A stretch of 64,000 nucleotides of DNA from assembly GCA_001910725.1 (NCBI GenBank), contig MJGA01000005.1, positions 1,940,101 through 2,004,100 of the forward strand, read 5' to 3'. A model generated the notes under the pieces. That model did no database searches, had not been told where the DNA came from, and saw only the letters and a program-made list of their open reading frames with translations. The translations under genes and the position numbers were made by a program. Positions 25,379 to 37,064 of this stretch are shown here, piece by piece (position 1 is the first letter of the stretch; the number at the start of each line of letters is the position of its first letter). The stretch is from Phanerodontia chrysosporium (taxonomy: Eukaryota; Basidiomycota; Agaricomycetes; Polyporales; Phanerochaetaceae).

Positions 25379-26152
25379 ATGGCCGTCCCTGTCGTTGAAG
25401 TCGCCACCTTTGTCGCAAGCGAAGCGTACAAGAAGGACCCGAGTGTCATCTTCCCCGCTCTTGATCTTCTGAAGACCATTCCCGGGTGCATTGGGTGCGT
25501 GTGCTGCCTTCTAATGGCTGATGTCGTCCTCTGACCAGATTGCAGCATCTGGTATGGCTTACAAGTCCAGGACCCGTCCTACCTTTACCTCGTCGTCCGT
25601 GCGTCACCCTGCTCCCCATACGCTTTCGCCTTCTGACAGCCTGCAGTCTGGGAGACCCTCGAGCACCACACGAACTACATGAAGGACACAGTCGAGTACC
25701 CGAAGCTCGGCGCGGCGCTCCAGCCATCCATGACCGACTTCCTCGGCCTCTACCACGTCCGCTTCCCCGAGGACATCCAGACCGCGCTGAACGCGCCCAC
25801 CACCGAGGTCGTGCACTGGACCATTCCCGAGAGCACCAACGTCGAAACTTTCCACAAGGGTGTCCAGCAGCTCATCGATCTCATTCAGAAGGATATGCCC
25901 GGCGAGGTCTTCCGTGGCGGCGTCGGGCGTGTTGTTGAGGGCGAGAGGAGACTCTCCGTTATCCTGGGCTGGCACAGTCTCGAGGTCCGTGCTGCGTTGG
26001 TGCTCAAAGATGTTACGCTGACTTTCCGTCCTTAGCGGTTCACCCAAGCTGTCTACAACAACCAGCAGTGCGTCGAGCTCGTTACGGAGCTCAAGAAGCA
26101 GGCCGATCTCGACCTCAAGCATGCTCAGCTCAAGAAGTTCACGAAGAACTAG
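25379..26152 (+). CDS. ABM-type dimeric alpha/beta-barrel protein
   Basis: Starts MAVPVVEVATFVASEAYKKD. The order of blocks (ALDLLKTIPGCIG, IWYGLQVQDPSYLYLVV, WETLEHHTNYM, DLYHVRFPED-like, then a second similar half with VVHWTIPEST and LSVILGWHSLE) fits the two-repeat antibiotic-biosynthesis-monooxygenase-like proteins common in basidiomycetes. Such barrels bind small aromatic or polyketide ligands; some are oxygenases, many are uncharacterised. Introns: one after CIG (donor GTGCGT, acceptor TTGCAG), one before WETLEHH, and a last one joining HSLE to RFTQAVYNNQQCVEL; the stop follows KKFTKN. Catalytic activity cannot be inferred. Confidence 0.75.
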
Positions 26153-26522
26153 ACGGGTTGAGCCAATGATACAGCATGTAATGTACAAAATACTATGTAC
26201 GTTCTGGAATGCGGCATCAGCGTCGCCCGCGTGCGGCGTCCAAATGAGGCCTTTGCGGTAGGTAATTCGTCTGTATCGCCCTCGTATCCCTTGGGAAAGT
26301 CAAATAATGACACAAGGAGGTCAAGCCCAGGCACTTCTGACTGGATCAATGTTTGCTACACGTCCTCTTCATTGGTTGCGGGGCGGCCAGGACCGAGACA
26401 GGCTGGAACCAGTAGGAGTCGGCCCAAACTAGGCAAGACCCCAGGTGTTTCAGTGTTTCCTCTTGACAACCACCTCCTATCGGCGCGTCCGCAGCCTGAA
26501 GCCTGAAGCCTGAAGCCTGAGG
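26153..26522. other. Intergenic upstream of kinase-like gene
   Basis: Contains the 3' side of the ABM gene and, at its right end, a heptanucleotide tandem repeat directly before the next start codon. No gene seen. Confidence 0.5.
26493..26521 (+). repeat. Heptanucleotide tandem repeat (GCCTGAA)4
   Basis: Four copies of GCCTGAA, the last slightly altered, end 1 bp before the ATG of the kinase-like gene, so they lie in its 5' leader or core promoter. Confidence 0.85.
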
Positions 26523-27482
26523 ATGGACGCAGATGTTTACGAATGCCCAGACTACTTCAGGCCTGGTGCAGGGTTTAGGATCACTCTCGATGACTCCGCC
26601 GGTAATCTCCAACTCGTAGTCACCCGTCCCATCCTGCCGTTCACGAGCTCGCAAGTCGTCGTCGCTCGCCTCGCCTCGAAGGACGCCGGGACCAAGTGCT
26701 CGCTCCCGCTTGGTTCGAGCGTTGTCGTCAAGACGTTTGACCCGCGGTTTCTCAAGCGTCGCGGTCCAGACGAGGACGACCAACCGTGGTCGTATGCCGC
26801 CGAGCTTGTGGGGTTCGCGCGTCACCATACCCAGCTCAAACACGTATGCCAGCAACCCCAGCCTGACGCACGCAGCCCGGCAGACTGGGAGGAATTCTAT
26901 TTCCAGCGCATGGCGGCGGACCACGCAGCAGAGGTTGCAGCGTACCGCGCACTGCGGCCGCTCCAGGGGCAAGGCGTCCCCGTCTTCTTCGGCAGCGGCA
27001 CGCTCGACCTCGCGCACTGCATCGCACCCCCGCGCGCATTCAGCCCGGGGCTCATTCTCATCGAGCACATCGCGGACGCGGCAAATCTGCGCGACATCGA
27101 CCCGCGCCTCCTGCGCGCGCCGCTCGTGGCCGCGCTGCTCGAGACCGTGCGCGCGCTCGGCCCGCTCGGCGTCGTGCACGGCGACCTCAACTTCACGAAC
27201 TTCCTGTTTGCGCCCGCCGGGCGTCCCGCGCGCGCGGTGCTCATCGACTTCGCGGACGCGCTGTGTCGCGCGCCAGGGTGCTCCGACGCGGAGTGGGCAC
27301 GCACCGTCGCGCAGTACCGCAACGTGCACGAGACCAGGGCCCGCATTGCGATGCGCTTCAGGATCGCAGACCTCCGCGTACCCGAGGGGTGCCGGGTCGA
27401 GGACATCCCGGGCCTCGAGGACGGGGCCACGGACCGCACGCCTACCTTGCCGCCGAGCGAGCTACCTGCGGCGAAGCGTTGA
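26523..27482 (+). CDS. Protein kinase-like fold protein (fungal), intronless
   Basis: A single open frame of 319 residues. The C-terminal half has HGDLNFTNFLF, the kinase catalytic loop (H-G-D-x4-N), and VLIDFADAL, the DFG position as DFA. The N-terminal half has SSVVVKTFDPRFL (candidate Lys of beta-3) and AAEVAAYRALRPLQG (candidate helix-C Glu), then GVPVFFGSGTL and LILIEHIADAANL (hinge). This is the pattern of small fungal kinase-like or APH-like proteins, many of unknown substrate; activity is not assured. It ends in a Pro/Ser/Thr-rich tail. Lack of introns is unusual for this window and may mean a lineage-expanded or retro-derived gene. Confidence 0.75.
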   Translation: MDADVYECPDYFRPGAGFRITLDDSAGNLQLVVTRPILPFTSSQVVVARLASKDAGTKCSLPLGSSVVVKTFDPRFLKRRGPDEDDQPWSYAAELVGFARHHTQLKHVCQQPQPDARSPADWEEFYFQRMAADHAAEVAAYRALRPLQGQGVPVFFGSGTLDLAHCIAPPRAFSPGLILIEHIADAANLRDIDPRLLRAPLVAALLETVRALGPLGVVHGDLNFTNFLFAPAGRPARAVLIDFADALCRAPGCSDAEWARTVAQYRNVHETRARIAMRFRIADLRVPEGCRVEDIPGLEDGATDRTPTLPPSELPAAKR

Positions 27483-28008
27483 TGCAGGCTATGCTCAGTA
27501 CGGGTGGCACAGTACTAGTGCGGCCGCAGCCGCCGCAAGGTCCATCTGTGTACCCTGGTTACTAGCCATTATTTTGCACGTCAGCCTGCGCCTCAGCTCG
27601 CACTTATTCAGGCCTCGCATCTTGACCCCCCTGTGGAATGTATCGAGCGAAACCGAGCAAAGCAGCTTGGTCGTGTGGAACGATTGTACAGGTATGCCAT
27701 CCCTTCTATGCATGGTAGCGTGTTCAGACTGAACTTCGATGAAGGTCATTCATCTTTACGTTTCCCCACAATATAAATATCACTACATACCCGTATGTCG
27801 AGAGAGCTATGAGAGAACTCGCAGCCACTAAGGTCCACTCCATGCACAAATCTTTTCGGCAGCTGCTGATTCCCCAGCCGGTGCACTCACTCTGAACGGC
27901 CCGAATTGCCTCGCAGACCACCGTGGGTTCGACGAAGGCTCGTTGCGAGCCACCCTTGAATCTGACTACTTCACAGGCAGGTGGGAGCACTATTCCGTCA
28001 ATTTACAA
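27483..28008. other. Intergenic, convergent genes
   Basis: Between the 3' ends of the kinase-like gene and F-box gene 2. Presumably 3' UTRs and terminators; nothing further seen. Confidence 0.5.
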
Positions 28009-29384
28009 CTAAGGGAAGTAACGAACGACCGTCTCCAATCGCGGACGATGTTCTGCCGCCACCTCCAGTACCTCCCCGACCTGGCCTCCTAGCTCATCCC
28101 CTGTGACCTCCTGCATGACTCGGCCTGCGCACGCCAGGTACGGCACCAAGCACCCATACGACCCCCAGCGATCGTCCACAACGATGGTCATGTTGAGCCT
28201 CTGCAGCTGTCCGCACCGACCGAGCACACCGCGCAGGCTGCTCCAGTCCTGGGCGCGCAGCCACTCGTCCCACGCACGCGCAAAGACCTCCTGCGCGGGC
28301 GCACTCGCGCCCCACTGCTCCCACTGCTCGAGCCGCAGCTCGAGCGCGTGCTCGCGCAGCGCGGGGCGCACCAGCGCCGCGGCGTTCGCGAGCATGGTGT
28401 CCCACTCCGCGTGCTCGAAGCGCGGCGCGCGCGGCTGGCGCACGATGACGCGGAACGTGAGCGCGAGGGCGCGCAGCCCGCCCGCGTCGGCGAGGCGCGG
28501 CGCATGGCGCGTGACCGGGAGCGCGAGCTCCTCGAGCGCGGCGGGCGCCGCACGCAGGAACGCCGCCGTGCCGCGCCCGCTCGGCGGTTCATGCAGCGTC
28601 ACGCGCCGCAGTGCGGCCGGCTCGAGCAGCGCGGCGATGCCGCCGAGGAGGGGCGCGGCCCCGTGTGGCTCGAGCACGTCGATGTGCGCTACGGCGGTCG
28701 CGGAGAAGCGGCGTGCGAGCGGTGTCGCGAAGGGGCAGTCGTCGGTGTGGTTTTCGGCCGCACAGTGCAAGGCGAGTGTCTGCACATCGCTGAATGCAGA
28801 CAGCACCGTCGGGACAGAGTCGTTGTCGATGCGGCCTCCGGCGCCGATGAATGCGAGCCGCCTGAGGGTGCGCGGCCCGGAAGAGGGCGAAGGAGGCGGC
28901 AGAGCTATACCCCGCTGCCAGACAAGGTCCCAGATCTCGAGGGTGTGCAGCGACGGAAGCAAGTCGTGAAGGGCATACAGGAAAGTGAGGGAAGCGGTTC
29001 GCATTTGCGTTTGCTGAGTTCTAGGAACCATTGCTCTTCGTTGACGCCGCGCGCACCGCTCAATCTAAGATGACGGATGGCATTGCTGATACGCGGCGAG
29101 GATAGAAAGAGCTCATGACAGTCCGCGAAGGAGAGATCGTGAGATGCGCAGCTGCATCTCGGCTGGGTGATGCTCGATGGTTGCCAATAGAGGCCAAAGC
29201 ATGGCGGCCAGGAGAATCGCGAGAAGAGGTGCCGCGTGCTCGAAGGCTCCCACGACTTGCACACCAAGGAGCATTGGCGTAAGCTTTGTGGGTCGTCATG
29301 CAGATAGTCTAGGATGATATCCGACAATTCCGATGGTATTCTGCCAGCGGATTCCTGCGTTGTCGCGAGCACCTTGTCGGACAT
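28009..29384 (-). CDS. F-box / leucine-rich-type protein 2, one apparent frameshift
   Basis: The N-terminus after MSDKVLATTQESAG has IPSELSDIILDYLHDD and LRQCSLVCKSWEPSSTRHLF, a typical basidiomycete F-box with the following linker. The body is LRR-like and very Ala/Leu-rich (LRRLAFIGAGG, LALHCAAENH, LALTFRVIVRQ, LQRLNMTIVV), ending VVRYFP. The frame must change between ELSKRK and MRTASLTFLYALHDLLPSLHTL; adding one A to the AAA on the minus strand (TTT at 29004-29006) does this exactly, and no intron fits. Similar architecture to the intact F-box gene 3 supports a single gene. It probably acts as a substrate receptor of an SCF ligase. Confidence 0.75.
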
Positions 29385-31243
29385 GCCTCTATGACACTCT
29401 ATTGGGGGCTAGACTAAATTTGAGGACATGAGTATGACGGACGTTGTTGCCTCTTACCTTGACCAGTCGTTGAAGTTTGCAGAGGACTTGCGACGCTGGC
29501 GACGATATGATTGTTGTTCTTGCTGACGAGAGCATGCTGATGCCATCTGATGTTGGCTTTTAGTGCCCAACTGCCATGGCCAAGAAGCGCTGATTCCGAC
29601 GCAAAGTGTATTGAGTAGTCATGTATTCGCAGGTTCAGGCCTTCAGGTTGTTCTACCGGTTATAACAGTAGACCAGCATAGCGTGGCATCATTCGTCAGT
29701 TGCTCTAGCAAGCCCGAGCACTCAATTGACCGCTCTCCACGGCTATGTCGCGTATCTCAAGGTATTAGGAGTCTCCGTTGCAGAGTAGCCAGCCTTTAAC
29801 CGGCAAGCGAGGATCGTCTGTCTGACGGTATTAGCCATCGTCGTTCAAACACATGTTACCCTAACGCACATGTAACCCCCTTCGTTGGCCCTTAGCAGAT
29901 CGTCGCTGCGGACCAGACCACGGCATCAGCACGCGAGAACAGCACGAGGAAGAAACCAAGAGAATCGCACATCTTCCGGATGAGCCTCTCTTGTTCGACG
30001 AGCAACCGCAGTCTGAGAGACCGCATGTAGCCAGCTCCCGACGCCTATAACAACACAGCACGCACAGAATTTCCGTCAATCCCGTCAAGAACCCTTCATG
30101 AGGCAGACGCGCATCGAGCTGCGATATCATAAGACAGCGCACACTCAGCATCGGCCCCACCACAGAGACCCATGCCAGACCGCAGTCCTCACCGACCCAA
30201 GGTAACCCGCCCCAATCATCCCCGCCCGCCCGATTGTGCCCCCCCCCGCCCCCGGGCCTCGCCCTCTCCCGCCTCTCCTCGTCCTCATCGCGCCAGACCT
30301 GGTGTCGCTGCCACGTCCAAGACGTGAGGACAGTCGGCCGCTGGCACTTGCGCGAACACTCACAGCCGTAGTCGCGCCGCTTCCGCCGCGTCTTCTTCAG
30401 CGCGGGATGCGTCGTGATGTGCATCAGCTGCTGCTGCTGCTGTTGCGCCGGCGAGTTCGTCATGCTTGCGCTTCAAGCTCGTGGTGGTCGTGGGCAAAGA
30501 AAGAGACGGAAAACTCGACTAGACCCGACTTTTATTCGGTTGACACTGGCCTCACGACGCGCTCCATGCCTTGACGCATGACCGTGACGCGCCAGGCCCA
30601 GGCTCGTGCTCGCTACACCATCCACACAGACTACATGCACATAATATACAGTACAAGTACAATCATGCACAGGATTATAGACAACAGGACTAGCACCCCG
30701 AGCCTGCAAGCAAGGGGCGCGACTACGACAGAGCTAGCGTACAGGCGACAACGGCGAGGATCAAAGGAGTGGACACGACGGGCAAAAATGCAAAGCGTAG
30801 CCAAAGGGCACAGACGATGTACAATAAAGGATAAAATAAAGCGTCCGCCGCGAAGTACGCAAAGATGCGGGTGCCAAAAAGTCAGTAGAGTCTACACAGA
30901 GCAGAAGATCGTAACCTAGAGGGAGAACAGAATCGCTAATGAGCAGCGGCGAGCACAGACGAACGTCGCACAACGAAACTAACGGGCAATTACAATGTAC
31001 ACAGTATCTAGGAGGTCAGAGGTCGAAGAGAATGGCGAGGGAGCGAAGCAGAGCGTTCTATCGGCGGGATCGAGGGCAGAGCGCAGCGAGACGTTATAAC
31101 AACAGCAGGAGCGAGCGGGTGAGCGGTAGGCAACTATGCAGGAGAGCGATAACGAGAGACGAGGAATATGTCGGAGATGCTGGCGATGCGAGTTGATATG
31201 CAAAGGAAAGGCCGATTATAGCGAGCACAAGGCTGCCAGAAGA
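29385..31243. other. Intergenic, with one weak small-ORF candidate
   Basis: About 1.86 kb between F-box gene 2 and the 3' end of the MEI2-like gene. It holds a C-rich tract near 30239-30260 and the weak candidate at 30200-30463; otherwise nothing supportable. Confidence 0.45.
30200..30463 (-). CDS. Possible small protein with CxCx3C...H motif (first exon?)
   Basis: An ATG at 30463 opens MTNSPAQQQQQQLMHITTH, then a basic stretch (KKTRRKRRD) and YGCECSRKCQRPTVLTSW followed by WQRHQ. A compact CxC...C...H arrangement preceded by basic residues resembles the N-terminal zinc-type motif of some basidiomycete transposase and domesticated-transposase proteins. Downstream the frame becomes Gly/Arg-rich and loses coding character, so this would be a first exon or a remnant. 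No partner exon was found, so the call is weak and the left boundary is arbitrary. Confidence 0.25.
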
Positions 31244-34200
31244 CTAGAACCTGGGCCCAAAACCCTGGTCCCTGTAACTCCCGTGGAACTGATGGGGCTG
31301 GCGGTGCCCCTGTCCGTGAATGTAATGGTGCGCGCCCGGCACGAACAGCGCACCGCGGTTGCTGGCGCTGCGCTCCTTGCGGCGGAGGTGCGTCGGGGGC
31401 GGGAACGGCTCGGGCAGGCCCTGGTTAGGCCCGTCGGAGAAGAATATCTTGGGGCGCCAGGCCTCGCGCTCGTCCATGATGCACGAGTTTTTGAACTTCT
31501 CGACGAGGGCTTCTTTACCCCTGCAGGGATATCGTCAGTAATCTGCATTTGCGCTGCTATAGACGGAAACGTACTGGTAGTTGGCGTAGCTCATCTGCAG
31601 GACCTTCTCACTGGAGTACATATTCCTGCAAACGCGGTCAGCTCCCGCTTACATCCCCATACGCTTGATACTCACCACTTGACGCCAAGCTGAGTCTTCG
31701 CGAAGAGCAGCAGATCCTGGACGGTGATAAAATTGACAAAGGCATAGCCGACATTACAGCCTACACATGACAATCCCAATCAGCACGCATACACGTCAAT
31801 CATTCCAGGTACGCACCATTCTGGAAGTCCATCCGGAGGTACAAGAAGTCGATGCGCCGCGGGCAGACGCGGTCGATGAACGTCATGAGGTCGCGATCGC
31901 TCATCTTGTTCGGGATGTTCTTGATCATCACCGTCGTGCGTGTGTCCAGCCCGTTCTCGATGTTCGCGATGTTCAGCTGGTTCTTCTCACTGACCTGACC
32001 CTTGTCCGTCACGCCGCCTTCGCCGTACGCAAGCTCGGTCGACATTGAGGAACCGAAGCTCCCTTCGAATGAGGAACTGGACGAAGACCGCCCAAACGAC
32101 GAGGACGAAGCGCGGCCAGCGTGGTCGGAATGCTGGCCACCCCTATTCGGGCGGGAAGGCTTCCGACCTTCGTGTCGACCCGGGCGCATCGTGCGCTCTC
32201 CGAACGTATCGTTTCCAGCAGACGACAATAGGTCGGCAGAAGGGGAACCAGAGGGATAGATCCAACCAGAGGAGTCGCGGTGAATACCGTATCCCGCGGG
32301 GCTTGGACCAGAATAGGGATCGAACTGTTGGTATGGAGCGGGCGAAGGGAACTGATAACCAGTGTGCTGGGTGACGAGCGGCTGTGGAGGGAAGTAGGTG
32401 CTGGCAGACAGTGGATAATGCTGGCCATTGGGAGGCGCGGCCGCGGCAGTGTCGAAAAGGTTGCCCCGATAGTCAAAGTTAAGCGAGTCTGCGCTGCGCT
32501 CTCCTCCGCTGTACGGCTTATCGTACGAAGACGAAGGAGCCTAGGATTGAGAGTTATGATTTACACTGAGCAGACGGAATCCAATGCGCTTACCCCGTCA
32601 AGACTTTCAAAGCGAAGGCCTCCATAGTGTCGCGGATTCGCCGTCGAAGAGCCGATGCGCCCTTGGTCATAAGCAGCACGACTCGGAGACCCGTCATGCT
32701 CTTGTCGGCTGCCCCGGCGGTGCCTGATGGCGGCTAAAGTGGAGAATCGTCAGTCAGGCCCGGGTGAGTCGAAAACAGACTACTCACAGTCGTGACTGTC
32801 GCCTCTTTTGGGGGTCGGGCTCTCTGGCAGAGCCAGGCACGACGAAGGCGGGCTTGCGAGATCGAACACTCCTGGGGCACCGTTTAACGAGGCATAGCTG
32901 AGCAGCGGGAATGGCATCTGCTCCTGAACAGCTTGCTCGGTTTCGAAGTCCCGCTCTGGGGACGTCTCGAGATCCGAGGCCCAGAAAATCCGCAGCTCCG
33001 TCGCCTTGAGGAACGTACGCGCGTTGTACTGCTGACGCACAGTCGCCGCGTTTTCGCAGTCGTAGTAGTCAGCGAAGAAGACCTGAGAGTCGTAGGAGCT
33101 CTCCCGAGCGGAGCGACTGCAAGCTCTGATGGTCCGAACCGCCTGGGCTGCCTTGAAGCTCGCAGGCCTGAAGTCGACCATTGGACCAACCGAGGCCATT
33201 ATGTTGCGGACGACGGTGGGATCGATGCTGTGATTTGGGTCCTTCGATGACGCTTCTACGAACACCGTGCTTTCTGTACCGTCCCAAATAGTGGCGGGAC
33301 GATTCTCCAGAACCTGCGTTTTATCTCAGCACGGCGACACAGCGCATATATGCGGGAAAACGGGTGCAAACCTTCTCGAGAGCGTGCTTGTCTGTGTATT
33401 CAACGCGAAGTGGAGCTTCATCCTCCTTCCGCTGATCGGGAGTAGGGAACAGGGTCGATGATAATCGCACGCCGTTTTTGTTGAGCTCGCTTACGGTCTT
33501 GCCTTCGAGGCCGACAGCGGAGCGGATGGCGTCGCGGAGGTCGTAAAATACGATGAGTATAAGGTTTTGGGGTTGCAGACCGACAATTCCCTTGATTCTG
33601 GTGACACCGAGCCGGGAGAGGGCGTTACGAATGTCTGACACGACGAACCTAGCAGGAACGTGGCGAACCTAAAAGGGCGTCAGAGCCTTGATCGTGAGAT
33701 TTTATAGACAAGACGCACAAGCAAGAACCTGGTCGCCCTCTTCTCATCGTCCAGACCCATGTCTCCCTCAATAGCCCTTCGACCGTCTTGCTCTCCGAGA
33801 TCGCCGAAGACTAGCTTCTTCTCGAAGCGCGGAGTGAGATCCATCGCTCTCATGCGGTCATTGAGTTCAGCTACACTGCCATTCGTGAGATCCGCGGCGA
33901 CGTCGTCAGCGGGACCGAGGTCGATGATGCTGGGTCGCTTCATCCTCAACTTGCCCCAAGTGAGCGGAGAGCCACCATCGGGAGGAGTGCTGGGCACCAT
34001 GTCAGCATCGCCGCCAAAGTCTGACTCTGTCGCAACAGTCGAGGCCGAGTTGAACGAGGAGGAAGGAGTAAGAGGTGGTGTCAGAAGGGTGGAGAGCCTC
34101 TGAGGAGAGCCACTGGCATTCCTGGCGGAGGCAAGGAGGGACTCTCTGAGCGGCGAATTTTGGGCAGAGTGTACAGAGGGAGACGAGAGCGGCTGGAGAT

Positions 34201-34288
34201 GCTTGGAAGACAGGCGTGGTGGGGTGGAAGGGCGCGCAAGGTCCAGAGGATGAAGACGAGGGCGAGCACCAGAGTGATTAAATTGCAC
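31244..34288 (-). CDS. Mei2-like RNA-binding protein (C-terminal RRM_2), meiosis regulator type
   Basis: Fission-yeast Mei2 binds RNA through a special C-terminal RRM and switches cells into meiosis. Here the C-terminal RRM reads TTVMIKNIPNKMSDRDLMTF, RIDFLYLRMDFQNG, then NVGYAFVNFITVQDLLLF and KEALVEKFKNSCIMD, the signature of the Mei2 family. Upstream are weaker RRM-like segments (ARFVVSDIRNALSRLGVTRI; ATELRIFWASD) and disordered Ser/Pro-rich linkers. The N-terminus is MQFNHSGARPRLHPLDLARP with several Ser/Thr-Pro sites. Several introns of 50-65 bp are visible, including those splitting RRM_2 at FQNG|CNVGYAF and at VKW|NMYSSEK. The stop follows GFGPRF. Many basidiomycetes have one or more such genes; the exact role here is inferred. 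Confidence 0.88.
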
Positions 34289-37064
34289 CGACCTAGGTGA
34301 CAGTTGTTAACATACGATTCATGCGCGTTCTCGACGCGATGCCTGATTACGAACGCAGGACAGGGCTAACATGCCGCCGCCGACGCGTCGTTGCACACGA
34401 CACTCACCAGTCTGGCAGGGAAGGCGATGATTTTACGCTCACGCGTCCATGCGCCGCGCGGTCGCTACCTCGCCTTTCAGGAGATGACTGCGGCAGGGCG
34501 GTCATTCAGGGTGGTGCAGAACCATGACGGCAGAACATACCTCATCATTGAGACGGGAGACGCTCGGGAAAGGAACGGTGTGGCAGTCCATTATGTACAA
34601 AGCGATAGGTAGCAGGAAAGCGAGCGAAAGAGGGTGGCCGTCGAGGCAGGCAGGCGACGAAAGCAAGAAGGGAGATGAGAGCAAGGAGGCAAGAGGGGAT
34701 GGACGAGTGTTGGACTTTGGGCGAGGTATATAACGGGAGAAATGGGTGGGGTGGCCGATTTCCTATGCGGCGTTTCATTTGCTTTCCTGTCAAACGGCCA
34801 ATCACAATTTCTGCGCGAAGTTCGTTATGTGCCGTGCGGGCGCCTTCCTTCCGTCTTCTGCGATGCGGTGTCCTTCTCGGGCAGCGGATGCGGTCACGAA
34901 GGCTGCCGTCACGCGCGCGCTGGCGCTACGCCGCACGACAGCCACTTGTTCATGTTTTGCTGGAATGCTCAGTGCGTCCCGGGCATCGCGAGGGACGCCG
35001 TGCGCAGAGATCCCTGAGGGCGATGCAAGAGCCCGTTAGCGTGAAACGAGCAGAGGCAGTCGCGGACATCGCCACGGCAACTGCGAAAAGCGCGGACTCA
35101 CTCCGTATCGAGATAGCTCCTCGTTTGCTTCCCCACGCTCGCTCGCTGCTGTGCGACGGTCCATCGCTGGCGCCGATGCCCAACCATTCCTCGCGAGCAT
35201 TTCGCACTGCACCTTGCGACCCTGGGGCGCGGGCTACACATCATTTTCGCAAATGAGGGGAAGATCGAGGGGAACACATCGCTCGGGTGCCCTTGCCGTG
35301 ATCTCCATCAACGCCTGTCCGGAATCTCCCGCGCCACAAAGCTGCCGCCCAGCTGTCGTCGTCTCGACTTTGCTGTTTCACCCTCGCCCTCCCTCCAAAA
35401 TGTACCCTGCTCGTTGTGAACAACGTCTCCGCGGAGACTCGACGTGCTGAGTGCGGACGAAAATATCGATATCAGTGCGCGGCGTCCTCGAATATCTCCC
35501 GATGGAGCGTACCTGGGTCTAGTTTGTTTTGGGCCTGTTCCGCGCAAATGTTTACGTTACCTTTGGTCCGCACGAGCTTGGTTGAAGTGCACGATCAGCG
35601 ATGATGCCCGTGGTGCGCAGCCTTGCGGAACGGAGATCTAATGCGTTCATCGGTACTGGTAATTACAAACGTCCATTAGGTTGCACATCGTTCCCGACAA
35701 CGAAATACGTGCCCTTCCCTGTCACATAAAGATGCAGCAGGGCCACACCATCTGTTACGTTTCACAACTTTGGTAGAGGAGGGAGTAGTGGACAAAGAGT
35801 CATCAGCCGGTGGGACTAGCAGATAGGACACTCGCAAAATGCGCGCGAAATCTCCAGCCTTAAGAGGAGTTGGAGAGTGACATCTTGTGCCCACAAGCCG
35901 ACCAAGCGATGCGCCTGAATTGCCATCCTGTCGCCGCCGTGATAGCTATTAACCAAATTCCAAGCCTTTGCGCCGCGGTCTACTAGACGCTACAGTCCGG
36001 GGAGATGGTGTCATGGCTGACGGTGGAAGCAGCATGTGGCACAGCGATGCAGCTTCTAATGCCTTGGCAAGCAGCGCCAAGTGCTTAACTCGGCTCGAGT
36101 ATTCGCGTCCGTACGTCGTCGAGTGGAGGCGCTAGTTCGGCCAACGACCTCCGGAACCGTCCAAGGAGAATTGCAAGGCTGACCGAGTTGCAGGCCGAAG
36201 GAAACAATCCTTACAGTTGATTCAGGAGCGAGCCGATGAGAATGTGGACATTGTATCTTGACCCTCGCGCCTACTTCAGCCCATGTCTCAAAGGCAGAGA
36301 ATGCTGTGGAACGCGAAGAACGACGAGGATGCAAGGATAACCATGCGGATGGTCCGTCCCCTCTTCATCACATCTCGCCATTCTGTGAGGGTTGTAATGT
36401 TGCACAGATCAGAAAATGGTGCCATTGAGTAGTGTTCTGCTTCATGACGCTGCTTCAGAACGCTTCGTGTACCGGATGTGCTTCAATGGTTGGTCAATCA
36501 GTGCCGCAGACTGAAACCTGCCTGGAGCTCGTAGGGCAGCATGAGCAAGAAATCGAAAAGCTTGACGATGGGCTGATTCGTGCGGCAGGCACCAATGCAT
36601 CTACCTTAGGCTTTGTGGCAGGCTCTACGGATTGGAAGGAGGACGCCGTGCCTCAGTAGTGCCGGCCCTGAGCTGTCATTTTGTAGACGGCATCGAGGAG
36701 CGAATCAGCTGTCTTGAGAACAGAGTAGCACACACGGTTCCTTTACCGTACACTCCACGGGCCTCGCCGAGCCTTCCGCACTCTCGGATTCCGTGTCTAA
36801 GAGTCCCGAGACCCCTCCATTCACGCGTCATAGCGAAGGTAAACAACGACAGAAACTTCGTTCCAGATTATACGTATTGAGGTGATTCATGACGGCAAGC
36901 ATAAGCAGGGGAATATATGGCAAGATGTGGTCGGTCGCAAGCATGATTCGGCGTTGCAAACTGCAATTGCGCTCACGCTTACCGTGGGAGAAACACAAAT
37001 GAAGTCAGTAAGTATAACCGGTTACCCGCCGGATAGGCTCTCCGAAGCCTTCGTCCCTTTCTCC
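34289..37064. other. Long intergenic region
   Basis: About 2.8 kb upstream of the MEI2-like gene (minus) and of QRI7 (plus). Only short open frames lacking family resemblance. It probably holds the MEI2-like upstream region and possibly an unannotated non-coding transcript; nothing specific is supportable. Confidence 0.45.

Noticed and set aside
26710..27732. 340-codon plus-strand frame overlapping the kinase-like gene
   Set aside because: Arg/Ser/Ala-rich shadow frame; the other frame carries HGDLNFTN and LIDFAD motifs.
30237..30262. C-rich tract as a regulatory or G-quadruplex element
   Set aside because: A single simple tract with no adjoining transcript start; not enough to support a function.
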